Shown here one piece after another: positions 10,377-21,868 of a DNA stretch of 64,000 nucleotides. Position 1 is the first letter of the stretch. Every line of letters begins with the position of its first letter. The position numbers and the translations under genes were made by a program. This DNA comes from Panax quinquefolius. Lineage: Eukaryota > Streptophyta > Magnoliopsida > Apiales > Araliaceae. The notes under the pieces are model-generated. The model saw nothing but the letters and a program-made list of their open reading frames with translations. It did not search any database and was not told the DNA's origin. Location: NCBI GenBank assembly GCA_020205615.1, contig JAINUW010000813.1:402629-466628 (forward strand). The letters are read 5' to 3'.

Positions 10377-10527
10377 AGATTGGTCTGACAAGAAGTTTGA
10401 AGGCTTGGATCTGACAGTGTGTTGATTGTTTGTGTTTGTCTTTAGATCTAAGTTGTAATATGTTGTTTATATTACATGGTTATGCCTTAAAATCTCATAC
10501 ATATCAAACAGGTGAATTGTAGTTGAT

Positions 10528-10612
10528 GGTCAAACCAAGTCGGACGAGCATGAAAGCTGTTTTCTAGGTAACCCAGAAAACGCTTGAGCATGTCGTCTGA
10601 CATGGTTTGACC
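10528..10612 (+). repeat. Nested hairpin, GGTAACCC centre
   Basis: Inner arms GTTTTCTAGGT and ACCCAGAAAAC have one mismatch. Outer arms GGTCAAACCA and TGGTTTGACC are perfect and about 75 bp apart. The GGTCAAA/TTTGACC outer arms also frame the GypG hairpins. Confidence 0.85.
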
Positions 10613-10761
10613 GACTTGTATCTGCTTGATCTGTTGTTGTTATTGTGATGTTTTGTGATAGATCTACTCTTTTACATGTTGGCTACACACTGCAACTTTT
10701 AAATCACTAAAAGATTACATATCCTTCAAGTTCTGGAAGCCCAAAGTGGGATAAATAAATC

Positions 10762-10797
10762 GTTCTTCATTTTCGGGTAACCCGTAAAATGAAGAAC
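10762..10797 (+). repeat. Hairpin, 17-18-bp arms, GGGTAACCC centre
   Basis: GTTCTTCATTTTCGGGT, one A, then ACCCGTAAAATGAAGAAC, perfect except for one bulged base. A weaker palindrome, CTGTCGCTA/TAGTGACAG, follows at about 11014-11040. Confidence 0.9.
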
Positions 10798-11814
10798 CCA
10801 TTCCCGATACCCTTTAAAGGCTTAGATCTCGTTGGTTTCATGCTTGTTGGCCATGTTTGTTGTTGGGTTTTGTAGTGTAGTATTTGTACACACAAGCTGA
10901 CCAAAAACATGCACAGAAACACATTACACAGTTCATAATTAATGGTCAAAGTAGTTATCTCGAAGCTGACTATGAATGTTGTTGAAGGCTCAAGAACACA
11001 ATAGACTACACTTTCTGTCGCTAAAGGCCTATAGTGACAGTTTTATTAATTTTAATTAATTAAATTTTCAAAATTTATTTAAAAAGAGAAATAAATTATT
11101 AAAAATTCCAAAAATTATTTTAAGTTATAACAAGTAACTTTTAATAATTTAGAATATTTTACATAAATATTAGTATTTATTTAAACATTATTGATCTTTA
11201 ATTTATTTAATAAATGCATTAAATAAATTAATTAAAAATGATTTTATTATATTAAAAATCATTTTAAATGATAATAAGGTATTTAAAGATATTTTAAGTT
11301 ATAAAATATAACTTTCAATATTTAAAGGTAAATTTTATTAATTAATTATTATTAATGATATTAAAGTTATTTATTAATTATATTAAATAATTTAGTTTAA
11401 AAATGATTTTAATATTATAAAATTATTTTAAATGAAAATAAAGTATTTAAAGATATTTTAAGTTATAAAATATAACTTTTAATATTTAAAGGATAATTTC
11501 TTTAATAATTTAATATTAATGATATTAATTTAACATTAATGATATTAAATTTATTCAATAGTTATATTAAATAAATAGTTAAAAATAGTTTTATTAATTT
11601 AAAATCATTTTAAAGGGATATAAATGAATTAAAAATATTTTAAGTTATAATTAATGACTTTTAATATTTGGATAAATAATATATTAATATTTTAATATTC
11701 TTTGGTAATTATTTAAAAATAAGTTTAATTGTTTTAGAAATCATTTAAAGGTAATATAAATGTTTTAAAAATATTATAAGTTATTTTAAATAACTTAATA
11801 TTTTTGCAATGGTT

Positions 11815-11819
11815 TCATT
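11815..11819 (+). repeat. Target-site duplication of GypC, left copy
   Basis: TCATT, matched by TCATT at 21864-21868 directly after the 3' LTR. Two extra T residues separate this copy from the LTR start, so the assignment is likely but not perfect. Confidence 0.6.
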
Positions 11820-12509
11820 TTTGTAAGACCCAAACTTTTATAAATAAAGATGAATTTTCTATAAATATTATTTTGAATATTATGGAATAAATTTTATATA
11901 ATGTTATAGTTGTGGGTAATATTTATAAATTTTGCAAAGTAAGCAAGTTGTTATAAAATATTCGTTTAATTGGGAATATTCTTTTGTTGGGAATATTCGT
12001 GACGACTACTCAATCATTGGTGGACCCCTAACTAAGTATTGTTGTAGTTAGAAAACGACAAAATTATCTTTCTATAAAAATAACAGCAGAGGTGTTACCG
12101 TTAAACCGTTGAACTACCCTAGTAGTAAAAGTACAAGAATACGTGTAGTCAGATAAGAGTAGCACACGATATCGATTATTGATGCTTACGTGAGAAGTCA
12201 CTCACCTATGCTCAATTATTGCTACAAAGAATCACGATCATATCTCTTATATTATTGATTCAATTATTGTCACAAGATCATCTCAGATAATATGTTATAG
12301 TATTAAATCAATAATTGAGACGACAAGTTATAAATGATTAATAATTGTTGAAAGATTAAATATGTGTTGATTAAAATAAAATGATTTGTGGTAATATTTA
12401 TTCAATCCTTGATGTATATAAAGAGTCTGTTATGAGACGTTTGTGGTAAGTTTGATTATTTTATGGAGGGGCCCATATGTCATCATCTAAGAGTCTCTTT
12501 GTCAATAGT

Positions 12510-12580
12510 TATTACCTACGTCAATAGTAATTAACTTTGTGAATAGTAATTACCTTCGTCAATAGTAATTACCTTTACCG
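12510..12580 (+). repeat. Short tandem repeat in GypC U3, about 20 bp
   Basis: (C/G)AATAGTAATTACCTTCGT-type units, four copies, repeated in the 3' LTR at about 19958-20035. Confidence 0.8.
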
Positions 12581-12595
12581 ACGCCAAACCACTAA

Positions 12596-12790
12596 TTTCA
12601 TATTACACGTGCGCCGAACCACTTGTCGCTTCATATTATAGGCGCCGAACCACTTGTCGTTTCATATTACAAGCGCCGAACCACTTGTCGTTTCACATTA
12701 CAAAAGGCGTTGAACCACTTGTCGCTTTTCACTTTATAGGCGCCAAACCACTTTTCTTTTCACATCACCATACCGCTTCAAGCCATTTGC
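12596..12790 (+). repeat. U3 tandem repeat of GypC, about 30-bp unit
   Basis: Six diverged units of the form GCGCCGAACCACTTGTCG plus TTTCATATTACA, just upstream of the TATA box. The same array is at 20035-20215 in the 3' LTR. Position and repetition suggest promoter elements (enhancer-type), inferred only. Confidence 0.85.
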
Positions 12791-12825
12791 CTTTTCACAC
12801 GGCAAAAGTTAAGCTAGAAATCTTC

Positions 12826-12833
12826 TATAAATA
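12826..12833 (+). promoter_or_regulatory. TATA box, GypC 5' LTR
   Basis: TATAAATA in the context TTCTATAAATAGAGGCC, conserved in the 3' LTR at 20246-20253. Confidence 0.75.
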
Positions 12834-13074
12834 GAGGCCTAGTGCTTCATTATTTTCATGAATTCATTCAAGCTATAGAGAGAGAAAGTATAGAGAGAAT
12901 AAGAGAGAAAGAAGAAGAGTATTTTGTTACTACACTATCGCAGATTCAATCTCCTACTAAAAGTAAGGGGTGTTATTCTTTCTTATTCATGAAGAGAACT
13001 ATTGTTATTCCATTGCTTATTATTCTATTGGAATAACCTATATACGTGGTTTACCCTATACTTGGTGACATTCT

Positions 13075-13335
13075 TCTATTATTCTCGTTGGAACATCCCC
13101 GTCGTGTGTTTTACACCGCACCGGTTCCGCTTCTTTATTATTATTTTGTTGGAACATCCCGCTCGTGTGTTTTACACCGGACCGGTTCCGCCTTTTTTAT
13201 TATTATTCTCGCTGGAACATCCCGTCTTTGTGTTTTACGCCGGATCCGGTTCCATTCTTTATTATTCGTTGAATATCCGCTCATGCGCTTTTACGTACGG
13301 ACCTTGTTCTCGTTATTTATTATTCATTGAATAAC
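13075..13335 (+). repeat. U5 tandem repeat of GypC, about 60-bp unit
   Basis: Units of GTTGGAACATCCCG, GTGTTTTAC, CCGGACCGGTTCC and TTTATTATTATT, about four to five copies. The 3' LTR has the same block at 20510-20765. In GypF the equivalent array has about eleven units. Confidence 0.85.
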
Positions 13336-14429
13336 TCATTATGCTGGTCATTCGCATGCATGGTGATTTCTTTTGTTTTTTCATTCTTTGTTATACTCAG
13401 TTGGTTAAAACTTTGACTTCTATACTCCATGAAATTAGTGGAATATCCTTGATATTTGCGCTTCATCCAATATCCTTTCATGGAAATATTCTTTCTCAAA
13501 GATTCTTGAATTTTACTCTACAAAGCAAAGATCATGTCGATTTTGATGTTATGGTTCCTAGATAAATTAATTTTGAACTTGTTTTATTGAATTCTTATAT
13601 CATTGTCATCATCCTCATGTTTATATTATGTTGAAAGTCATCTGTGGTTCGTAGTGTATAGATGGACTTGGTATGATTATGACCAGAGACTATTCTAATG
13701 TAATCACGACCGTAATGTTACAAATGATGTGGTAAAATCCTCAAAGGGTGTAGTAGTGCATTGATGGACGCTTGTTGGCATGATCATGATTATTAATGAA
13801 TACACAAATATTCTTCGCCCGTAGTGCATGAATAATTGTGGTCGTGATACTAAAGAATATCCTCGTCGAAAGTGCGCAGGATGATTCGATGATGTGAATA
13901 TTTATTAAAGTCGAGTCTCATTTATAATGTTGATGAAAAACCTTTAAATCATAAAAGATAGTAGATTTTATTTTCTACTTGACTCTTTTAATGGATTGTT
14001 GGTTCTCATTGTAGTTAAACTTGATGTTCATTATATTTTATCGCTTTAACATCACAGAGGCTAATGATAATTTATTCGCATTATCTTAGTCATAATATTT
14101 TTATCGAGCTAGTTGAGCTCACCCTTTCTTTCACCGTTTTCTTGTGAAATGAGAATAGCCGGGACTTAGTCTGGGGAACTGAGTAATGGTCTAGAGGATA
14201 AGCATTAGTAGTCCCTCACTATTTTGTGAAATAGTGTGATAATAATTGTAATGAGGACTCCTTTTGAGTTTGTATGATCTCTAGTAGACAATATTTGTAT
14301 TCAAACTCACAGCTTTATGTCGTATTGTACATTTACGCTTATATTAGTAAGTTGTAGATTAAATTTTATACCATGTATCCGACTCACCCAAGACGGGTGA
14401 TGTATACCTAATTTTGGGGCGCCATAGCT

Positions 14430-14441
14430 TGGTATCGTAGC
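14430..14441 (+). other. GypC primer-binding site (initiator tRNA-Met)
   Basis: TGGTATCGTAGC, against the ideal TGGTATCAGAGC, three bases after the LTR. Confidence 0.75.
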
Positions 14442-14612
14442 TTAGGATATGATCCCGGCTAAGATGTGAGAATAGTACTAGGAGGGGAGATTTTGGGAAT
14501 ACCTTCGCTAGTATGACCTACCTAAGTTTATGTGCTATTTTATTGGCTGGCCGTAATATAGGGATAATATGTTAAATGTCAATTAACCTTTTGTTTTGTG
14601 GCAAGATTCAAA

Positions 14613-15725
14613 ATGACATCCGAGAATGTTGAGAATAGCAATGGAGCACAAAGCGATCGTTGATTCACCACATATCAATAATCGTGATAATGTGCATCGT
14701 GAAGGCGATAATCCTCATGCAAACAACAACACCGACCAAATGATGAATGATCAAATGTTCAGAGGCTTTATGCAATTCATGCAACAAAGAAAGTAGAGCG
14801 ACTCTCGCCCAAAACGTAGGTGGAAACACGGAAAACTCTCAAGCGGTCACCGCTAAACAATTCAAGGAGCAGGACCACCATAGTTTAAGGAAAGCCAAAA
14901 CCACTTCGCGGAAGCATGGATAAAGCAGATTACCAAGATATTTGATGTCTTGGGATGCTCCGAGGAGCAAAAGGTTCCCTTTCACGCTTTTATGTCATGC
15001 GAGGAGAGGCAGACATCGGTGGAAATCCAGAAACGACTCAAACTCGTCAGATCAAGATATCTTGGGAGAAGTTCCAGAGTCGTTTCAACGACAAATACTT
15101 TCCCGAAAGTATTCGCCACATGAAGGAGGTGGAGATTATCAAGTTGGAATAAAACAATATGATCGTGTCGCAACACGAGGCAAAATTTGCGGAGTTATCA
15201 CGGTTCATAGCGCCCCACTTGGTGGATAATGAAGAGAGAATGGCGCTTAATGTTTTTAAGAGGTTTGAAGTCGAGATACGCCAACATCTTATTTCTCATA
15301 AACCGTGTTTGTATTCAGATGTTGTAAATAGGGCTCGCTTAGTGGAGCGCGATAACGAGTCAACGAACTAAAAGAGAGCAAATTGACAAAATTATAATAA
15401 TACCAAAGAGAGAGTAGTCATCAAGCGGTGACAACAAGCGTGGAGGGAATCAACAAAGCCAGATATGGTAACCACTTTTGGTGGTAATCGTACAAAACAA
15501 TAAGAATGGACATTTCAAGAAAAGGAGATTCAACAATGATGGAAAGACGTCAAGACCAAAGACCCGTTGTTAAGGAAGGAGAAAGACCACCTATCATATG
15601 CTTCAAATGCGAGGAGAGGGACACATCACCCAAATCGCGCCATGCCGTCCAAAGCATGTTATAATTGTGGAAGAGAAGGTCACTTAGCTCGATTTTTTTG
15701 TTGCCATCAAGACAAATTCAGCTAG
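14613..15725 (+). pseudogene. GypC gag (capsid/nucleocapsid), broken
   Basis: ATG at 14613 (MTSENVE), equivalent to the gag start of GypF at 42690. The retrotransposon gag core spans about 14930-15360 in shifting frames (SWEKFQSRFNDKYFPESIRH; FAELSRF...HLVDNEERMALN). A CCHC zinc knuckle, ACYNCGREGHLARFFC, lies at about 15655-15705, preceded by a damaged first knuckle (CFKCEER). Gag forms the particle and binds the RNA. At least four frame changes separate the recognisable pieces, so no full protein is encoded. Confidence 0.85.
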
Positions 15726-15782
15726 GATGGAGGCACCAAAGGTCATTCCTGTAAAAGTCAAAACCTAGAGTGCAAGGGAGAA

Positions 15783-16175
15783 GCGCTTTGTTGTGACCTC
15801 CCAGAGAGCAAGGAACCCGAATGAGGTCATCACGGGTAAGCTTATCATAAACTCTAATGAAGTCTATACTTTATTTGATATGTGTTCTACCCATTCTTTT
15901 TTTTCTCCTACTTGCGCCATCGATTAAATTTGACTCCCGAGAAATTAGACTTTGACTTATCTATGGAAACTCCGCTGGGAGAAACCTTCATTACATCCAA
16001 TCGCTTATAAGTCTTATTTGGTTCAAATCGGCACCTCACATTAACCCGCTCGATCTTATTTCATTAAAAATACTTGCATTTGACGTGATTCTGTGGATTG
16101 ATTGGTTAACTACTTATCATGCAAAAATTGATTGTTTTCGTAAGGTTGTTAGCTTTCATATTTCTAACCAACCTA
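15783..16175 (+). pseudogene. GypC aspartic protease, broken
   Basis: The order RFVVTSQRARNPNEVITGKL, then NEVYTLFDMCSTHSF, then LDFDLSMETPLGETFIT marks a gypsy retropepsin. The active site, normally D-T/S-G, reads D-M-C here. A frameshift near 15900 and others later break the frame. It would have cleaved the Gag-Pol polyprotein. Confidence 0.8.
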
Positions 16176-16299
16176 TTATGCTAATTCAAGCGACCAATAC
16201 CATTAAAATCAATCACGGCCATCTCAAGCCATAAAGCTATTCGCTTATTAAAAAACGGATGTCAAGCTTTCTTAGCTCATGTCACGATTTAAACAAAAA

Positions 16300-17625
16300 T
16301 ACGCCGCTTTTGAACGATATTTCTATTGTTAATAAATTTCCGACGATTCTCAAAAACTTCTCGCCTACCCCAGAGCGTGAAATTGAATTTTGTATCGACC
16401 TTGAACCCCCCAACAAAACCTATTTCCAAAGCCCCATATCGAATGGCTCCTATTGAACTTCAAGAGTTAAAGACCCAACCGCAGGAATTGTTAGACATTG
16501 GCTTTATTCGCCCTAGTACTTCTCCTCGGGGTGCTCCCTGCTCTATTCGTGGAAGAAGAGAGATGGGAGTATGCGATTTTTGTATTGATTATCTGGAGTT
16601 GAATCATGTCACCATCAAAAATAGGTATCCATTGCCACGTATTGATGATCCGTTTGACCAACAGTAGTAAGGAGCCAAATTCTTTTCAAAGATCGATCTT
16701 CGCTCGGATATCACCAATTGAAGATTAGAATCACCGACATTCCAAAGACGGCGCCGTAACTCCATGACGGCATTATAAATTCCTAGTCATGTCCTTTCGA
16801 TCGACTAATGCCCCTCCGCCTTCATGGATATGATGAACCGAGTATTCAAGGAATATTTGGATCACTTTGTGGTCGCCTTTATTGATGACATCCTTATTTA
16901 TTCCAAAAGCCGTGAAGATCATGAGCAACACTTGAGGTCGACACTCCAAAAGCTTCGTGAATATAAGCTTTATGCCAAGTTGAAGAAATGCGAGTTTCGG
17001 CAAGAAGAAGTAGCATTCTTGGGCACGTGGTATCAAGTCATGGAATATCTATTGACCCAAAGAAAGATTGAAGCTATTCAAAGTCGGGAACAACCTAAAT
17101 CAAGGATCAAGCACGTAGCTTTCTCTGCTTAATTGGTTATTATCGGAGATTCGTGGAAGGATTTTTCGAATCGCTACTCCATCGACTCAAATTGACTCTT
17201 AAAGATACAAAGTTCTATTGAGCGAAGAATGTGAGAAGAGTTTTCAAGAACTCAAGAGGAGACTTATTTCAAGCACTGCTCGACAATACCATCCGCCTCG
17301 GAGGGATTTGTCATCTACAAGTGATGCTTCTAGCAAAGGGTTGGGATGTGTTCTCATGCAACATGGAAAAGTTATAGTTTATGCCTCGCGACAACTCAAA
17401 GAATATGAGAGGAATTATCCTACTCATGATCTAGAGAGGCAAACTATTGTCTTTGCACTTAAAATTTGGAGGCATTACTTGTATGGGGAGAAAGTGGAGA
17501 TCTTTACGGATCATAAAAGCCTCAAATATTTCTTCACTCAAAAGGAACTCAACATACAACAACGACGTTGGCTTGAACTGCTGAAAGATTATGATCATAC
17601 CATCTAATACCATCCCGAAAAGCGA
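16300..17625 (+). pseudogene. GypC reverse transcriptase-RNase H, broken
   Basis: RT begins with NKFPT...[12 protein letters not shown] and IELQELKTQ (about 16320-16480). The catalytic FIDDILIYSK is intact at about 16878-16908, with the preceding DMMNRVFKEYLDHFVVA. The RNase H part (17218-17607) is open for 129 residues with [16 protein letters not shown] and THDLERQT, and [11 protein letters not shown]. The RNase H catalytic Asp, Glu and Asp are all present. Frame breaks at about 16480, 16670, 17110 and 17600 prevent a full product. Confidence 0.9.
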
Positions 17626-17779
17626 ACGTGGTAGCCGACGATCGAGTAGTAAGATCATATGCAAGCACGAAAAGTGCAATATTGTCAACGAAAGGCCCAT
17701 TTTGTGTGACTTGAAAAGGATGGAGATAGAGTTAAAGACTCTGTGGACGCATGTGATGATAGCGAGTATACGAGTAGAA

Positions 17780-18730
17780 CCGACTTTAATCGATAATGTT
17801 AAAGCTGCTCAAGCTACAGACCTGGAGCTGATGCATATGAGGAAAAAAGTGCAAGAAGGTGCTATGCCGGAAGCAAGAATCGATGAAGAAGGAATACTTT
17901 GAGTCAACTCTGCACTTTTGTGTTCCTAACGAACTCGATTTAAAGTATAATATCATGATGGAGGCGCACAACACACCATTTGCAATCCATCTCGGGAGTA
18001 CCAAAATGTATCATGATATTCGCCATACATTTTGGTGGAGCAATATGAAGAGAGAGAGATAGTTGTTTATCTCAAGGTGTCTAACTTGTCAACGAAGTTA
18101 AAGCGGAGCATCAAGTACCAAAAGGTCCATTGCAACCACTTGAAATTCCGTAATGGATGTGGGAGCACATTACCATGGATTTCAAGCTACGGCCTTCCTA
18201 AGGTTTCTCAAGGCATAGATGCGATTTGGGTCATTGTTAATAGATTGACCAAGTCCGCTCATTTCTTACCGATACGAGAAACTTATACACTTGAACGCCT
18301 TGTCAGATGTACATAAACGAGATTGTAAGATCGCATGGTATGCTTAAGTATCCATAGTTTCGATCGAGACCCAAGATTCACTTCACGATTTTGGGTTAGT
18401 TTGCAAAAAGCTATGGGCACAGCATTTACGATTTAGCTAAGATATCATCCTCGGACGGACGGACAAATGAGAGGACTATTCAAACTCTTCAAGATCTATT
18501 AAGACTCTGTGTCCTTGATTTCAAAGGAAGTTGGGACAAGTTCTTACCATTGGTGGAGTTTTCCACAACAACAATTATCAAACAAGTATCGCATGGCTCC
18601 ATTCAAGCGCCAGTATGGAAGAAAGTGTCGCTCTCCAAAGATCTTCGGGATGAGGTGGGTGAAGCAACGTTGTTGGAACCCGAGTTGGTACGTATGACTA
18701 CGGAAAAGATTCAAATGATCCGACAACGAT
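17780..18730 (+). pseudogene. GypC integrase, broken
   Basis: The N-terminal zinc region reads [19 protein letters not shown] with WWSNMKRE, then a damaged CxxC part. The core follows as [19 protein letters not shown] (about 18215-18275) and GSWDKFLPLVEF. The fragments lie in at least four frames. Integrase inserts the cDNA. Confidence 0.82.
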
Positions 18731-18769
18731 AAAAACCTCACAAAATCGATAAAAGAGTTATGCCGATCT

Positions 18770-19220
18770 TCATCGAAAGGACGTGGAATTCGATATAGAG
18801 ATCATGTGTTGTTAAGAGTTGCTCCATGGAAAGGAGTTGCAAGATTTGGAAAGAGAGGAAAACTCAATCCTCGATTCATCTGGCCCATTTTAATCCTCGA
18901 TCGAGTAGGAATCGTGGCCTATAGACTCGCTTTTACCGCTAAGTATGTCTCGTGTTCATAACGTTTTTCACATATCCATGTTACGTAAATATGTGAAAGA
19001 CCCCAACCACATTATTGAAGTTAGAACCGGACGAAATAGCGGAAGATTTGACGTATGAAGAGGTTCCTATTCAAATCTTGATAAGAAGGAACATATTTCT
19101 ACGCCCAAGGTTATACCTCAAGTCAAAGTTTTGTGGAGGAACCACGATGTTGAGGAAATGACTGGGAGTTAGAATCTAAAATGAAATCAAGGTATCCTTA
19201 CCTCTTCGACATACCGTAAC
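18770..19220 (+). pseudogene. GypC integrase C-terminus with chromodomain
   Basis: After a GKRGKLNPRF-type segment the sequence gives TYEEVPIQIL, VIPQVKVLWRNHDVEE and WELESKMKSRYPYLF, the chromodomain ending typical of Del/Tekay chromoviruses. Chromodomains of this class are thought to direct insertion into heterochromatin. Several one-base frameshifts. Confidence 0.82.
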
Positions 19221-19249
19221 GTAATTCTAATTTCGAGGGCAAAATTTCA

Positions 19250-19263
19250 TAAGAAGGGGAGGT
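19250..19263 (+). other. GypC polypurine tract
   Basis: AAGAAGGGGAGGT ends where the 3' LTR starts (TGTAAGACCCC at 19264). Confidence 0.85.
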
Positions 19264-21863
19264 TGTAAGACCCCAACTTTTATAAATAAAGATGAATTTT
19301 CTATAAATATTATTTTTGAATATTATGGAATAAATTTGATATAATGTTATAGTTGTGGGTAATATTTATAAATTTTGCAAAGTAAGCAAGTTGTTATAAA
19401 ATATTAGTTTGGTCTGGGAATATTCTTTTTTGTTTGGGAATTTTCAGATGACGGCTCAATCATTGGTGGACCCCATTAACGAAAGTATTGTCGTAGTTAG
19501 AAAACGACAAAATTATCTTTCTATAAAAATAATCAGCAGAGGTGTTACTGTTAAAACCGTTGAACTACCCTAAGTAGTAAAAGTACAAAGAATACGCTGA
19601 GTTATATAGTAGACACACGATATTGATTATTGATGCTTACGTGAGAAGTCACTCACTATGCTCAATTATTGCTACAAAGAATTGTCTTTGATCATATCTC
19701 TTATATTATTGATTCAATTATTGTCATAGTAGATCATCGTATAATATGTTATAGTATTAAATCAATAATTGAGAGACGACAAGTTATAAATGATTAATAA
19801 TTGTTGAAAGATTAAATATGTGTTCGATTAAAAATAAAATGATTTGTGGTAATATTTATTCAATCCTTGATGTATATAAAGAGTCCATTATGAGACGTTT
19901 GTGGTAAGTTTGATTATTTTATGGGGGCCCATATGTCATCATCTAAGAGTCTCTTCGTCAATAGTAATTACCTTCATCAATAGTAATTACCTTTGTGAAT
20001 AGTAATTACCTTCGCCAATAGTAATTACCTTTACCGGACATCAAACCACTTGCCGTTTCATATTAAAGCGCCGAACCACTTGTCGTTTTATATTACAAAG
20101 CGCCGAACCACTTGTCGCTTCACATTACAAAGGCCGAACCACTTGTCGTTTCACATTACAAAAGCGCCAAACCACTTTTCTTTTCACATCACCAACCGTC
20201 AAGCCACTTGCTTTTCACATGGCAAAAGCTAAGCTAGAAATCTTCTATAAATAGAGGCCTAGTGCTTCATTATTTTCACTTAATTCATTCAAGCTTATAG
20301 AGAGAGAAAGTATAGAGAGAATAAGAGAGAAAGAAGAAGAGTATTTTGTTACTACACTACCGCAAAGATTCAATCTCCTACTAAAAGTAAGGGTGTTATT
20401 CTTTCTTATTCATGAAGAGAACTGTTGTTATTCCATTACTTATTATTCTCGTTGGAATAACCCGTGATACGTGGTTTACCCTATACTTGGTGACATTCTT
20501 CTTCTATTATTCCGTTGGAACATTCGTTGTGTGTTTACACCGGACCGGGTTCCATTTTTTATTATTATTCATTGGAACATCCCGTCTACGTGTTTTTTTA
20601 CACCGACCGGTTCCGCCTTTTATTATTATTATTCGTTGGAACATCCTCGCTCTGTGTGTGTTTTACGCCGGACCGGGTTCCATTCTTTATTATTCGTTGA
20701 ATATCCGTCTGCATGCTTTTTACTGGGACCGGTTCCGTTATTTATTATTCTCGTTGAATAACTCGCCTCATGGTGATTCTATCGCATGCATGGTGATTTC
20801 TTTTGTTTTTCCATTCTTTATTATACCCAATTGGTTAAAACTTTGACTTCTATACTCAATGAAATTAGTGGAATATCCTTGATATTTGCGCTCATCCAAA
20901 GATCCTTTCATGGAAATATTCTTCTCAAGATTCTTGAATTTTACTCTACAAAGCAAAGATCATGTCGACAGTTTTGATGTTATGGTTCCTAGATAAATTA
21001 ATTCTTGAACTTGTTTTATTGAATTCTTATATCATTGTCATCATCCTCATGTTTATATTATGTTGAAAGTCATCTGTGGCTCAGTAGTGCATAGATGGAC
21101 TTGGTATGATTATGACCAGAGACTATTCTTGGTGTAATCATTTAACCGTAATGTTACAAATGATGTGGTAAAATCCTCAAAGGATCAGAGTGCATTAATG
21201 GACAGCTTGTTGGCATGATCATTATTATTAATGAATACACAAATATTCTCGCCCAGTAGTGCATGAATAATTGTGGTCGTGATACTAAAGAATATCCTGG
21301 TCAGAAAAAGTGGTGATTCGATGATGTGGAATATTTATTAAAGTCGAGTCTCAACTATAATGTTGATGAAAACCTTTTAAATCATAAAAGATAGTAGATT
21401 TTATTTTCTACTTGACTCTTTTAATGGATTTGTTGGTTCCGCTTATAGTTAAACTTGATGTTCATTATATTTTATCGCTTAACACTATTGTCAGAGGCTA
21501 ATGATAATTTATTCGCATTATCTTAGTCATAATATTTCTTATCGAGCTAGTTGAGCTCACCCTTTCTTTCACCGTTTCTTCGTGAAATGAGAATATAGCC
21601 GGACGACTTAGCGGGAAACAGAGTAATGGTCCAGAGGATAGCATTAGTAGTCCTCACTATTTCGTGAAATAGTGTGATAATAATTGTAATGAGGACTCCT
21701 TTTGAATTTGTATGATCTCTAGTAGACAATATTTGTATTCAAACTCACGCTTTATGTCGTATTGTATACATACGCTTATATTAGTAAGTCAGTATTTAAA
21801 TTCTGTACCATGTATCTGACTACCCAAGATGGGTGATGTATACCTAATTTTGGGGGCGTCACA
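19264..21863 (+). repeat. GypC 3' LTR
   Basis: Direct copy of 11822-14426, ending GGGGGCGTCACA. It keeps the same U3 array, TATA box (20246-20253) and U5 array. Frames inside it (20050-20977) are repeat-derived. Confidence 0.92.
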
Positions 21864-21868
21864 TCATT
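21864..21868 (+). repeat. Target-site duplication of GypC, right copy
   Basis: TCATT directly after the LTR end; partner of 11815-11819. Confidence 0.65.

Larger units (their letters stand above)
9191..11819 (+). repeat. GypB 5' LTR, first part
   Basis: Runs from TGTAATAACCCG to the GypC target site. U3 is about 490 bp to the TATA box at 9678. R-U5 is extremely long and contains the GGGTAACCC hairpins and an AT-rich tail (about 11040-11819) that matches, in reverse, the AT-rich part of the GypG LTR. No gene. Confidence 0.75.
11822..14426 (+). repeat. GypC 5' LTR
   Basis: Starts TGTAAGACCC, ends GCGCCATA (3' copy: GCGTCACA). Contains an AT-rich inverted repeat (about 12220-12330), a U3 repeat block, TATA box and a U5 repeat block. 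Frames at 12842-13565 come from those repeats and are not genes. Confidence 0.92.
11822..21863 (+). mobile_element. GypC: full-length Ty3/gypsy chromovirus (Del/Tekay-like)
   Basis: Two direct LTRs of about 2.6 kb, PBS, gag, protease, RT-RNase H, integrase, chromodomain and PPT in the standard order. Flanks carry TCATT target copies. All frames are broken. The two LTRs differ by many single-base indels as well as substitutions. Inserted in the GypB LTR; GypF (37.4-59.0 kb) is a related copy with the same gag and LTR modules. Confidence 0.92.

Noticed and set aside
12596..12790. CRISPR-like regular repeats
   Set aside because: Units are adjacent and diverged with no unique spacers, and they lie in a plant LTR.
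12842..13565. Hydrophobic frames resembling membrane proteins
   Set aside because: They lie in the U5 tandem repeat of the GypC LTR and recur in the 3' LTR at 20412-20977; composition is from TTATTATT runs.
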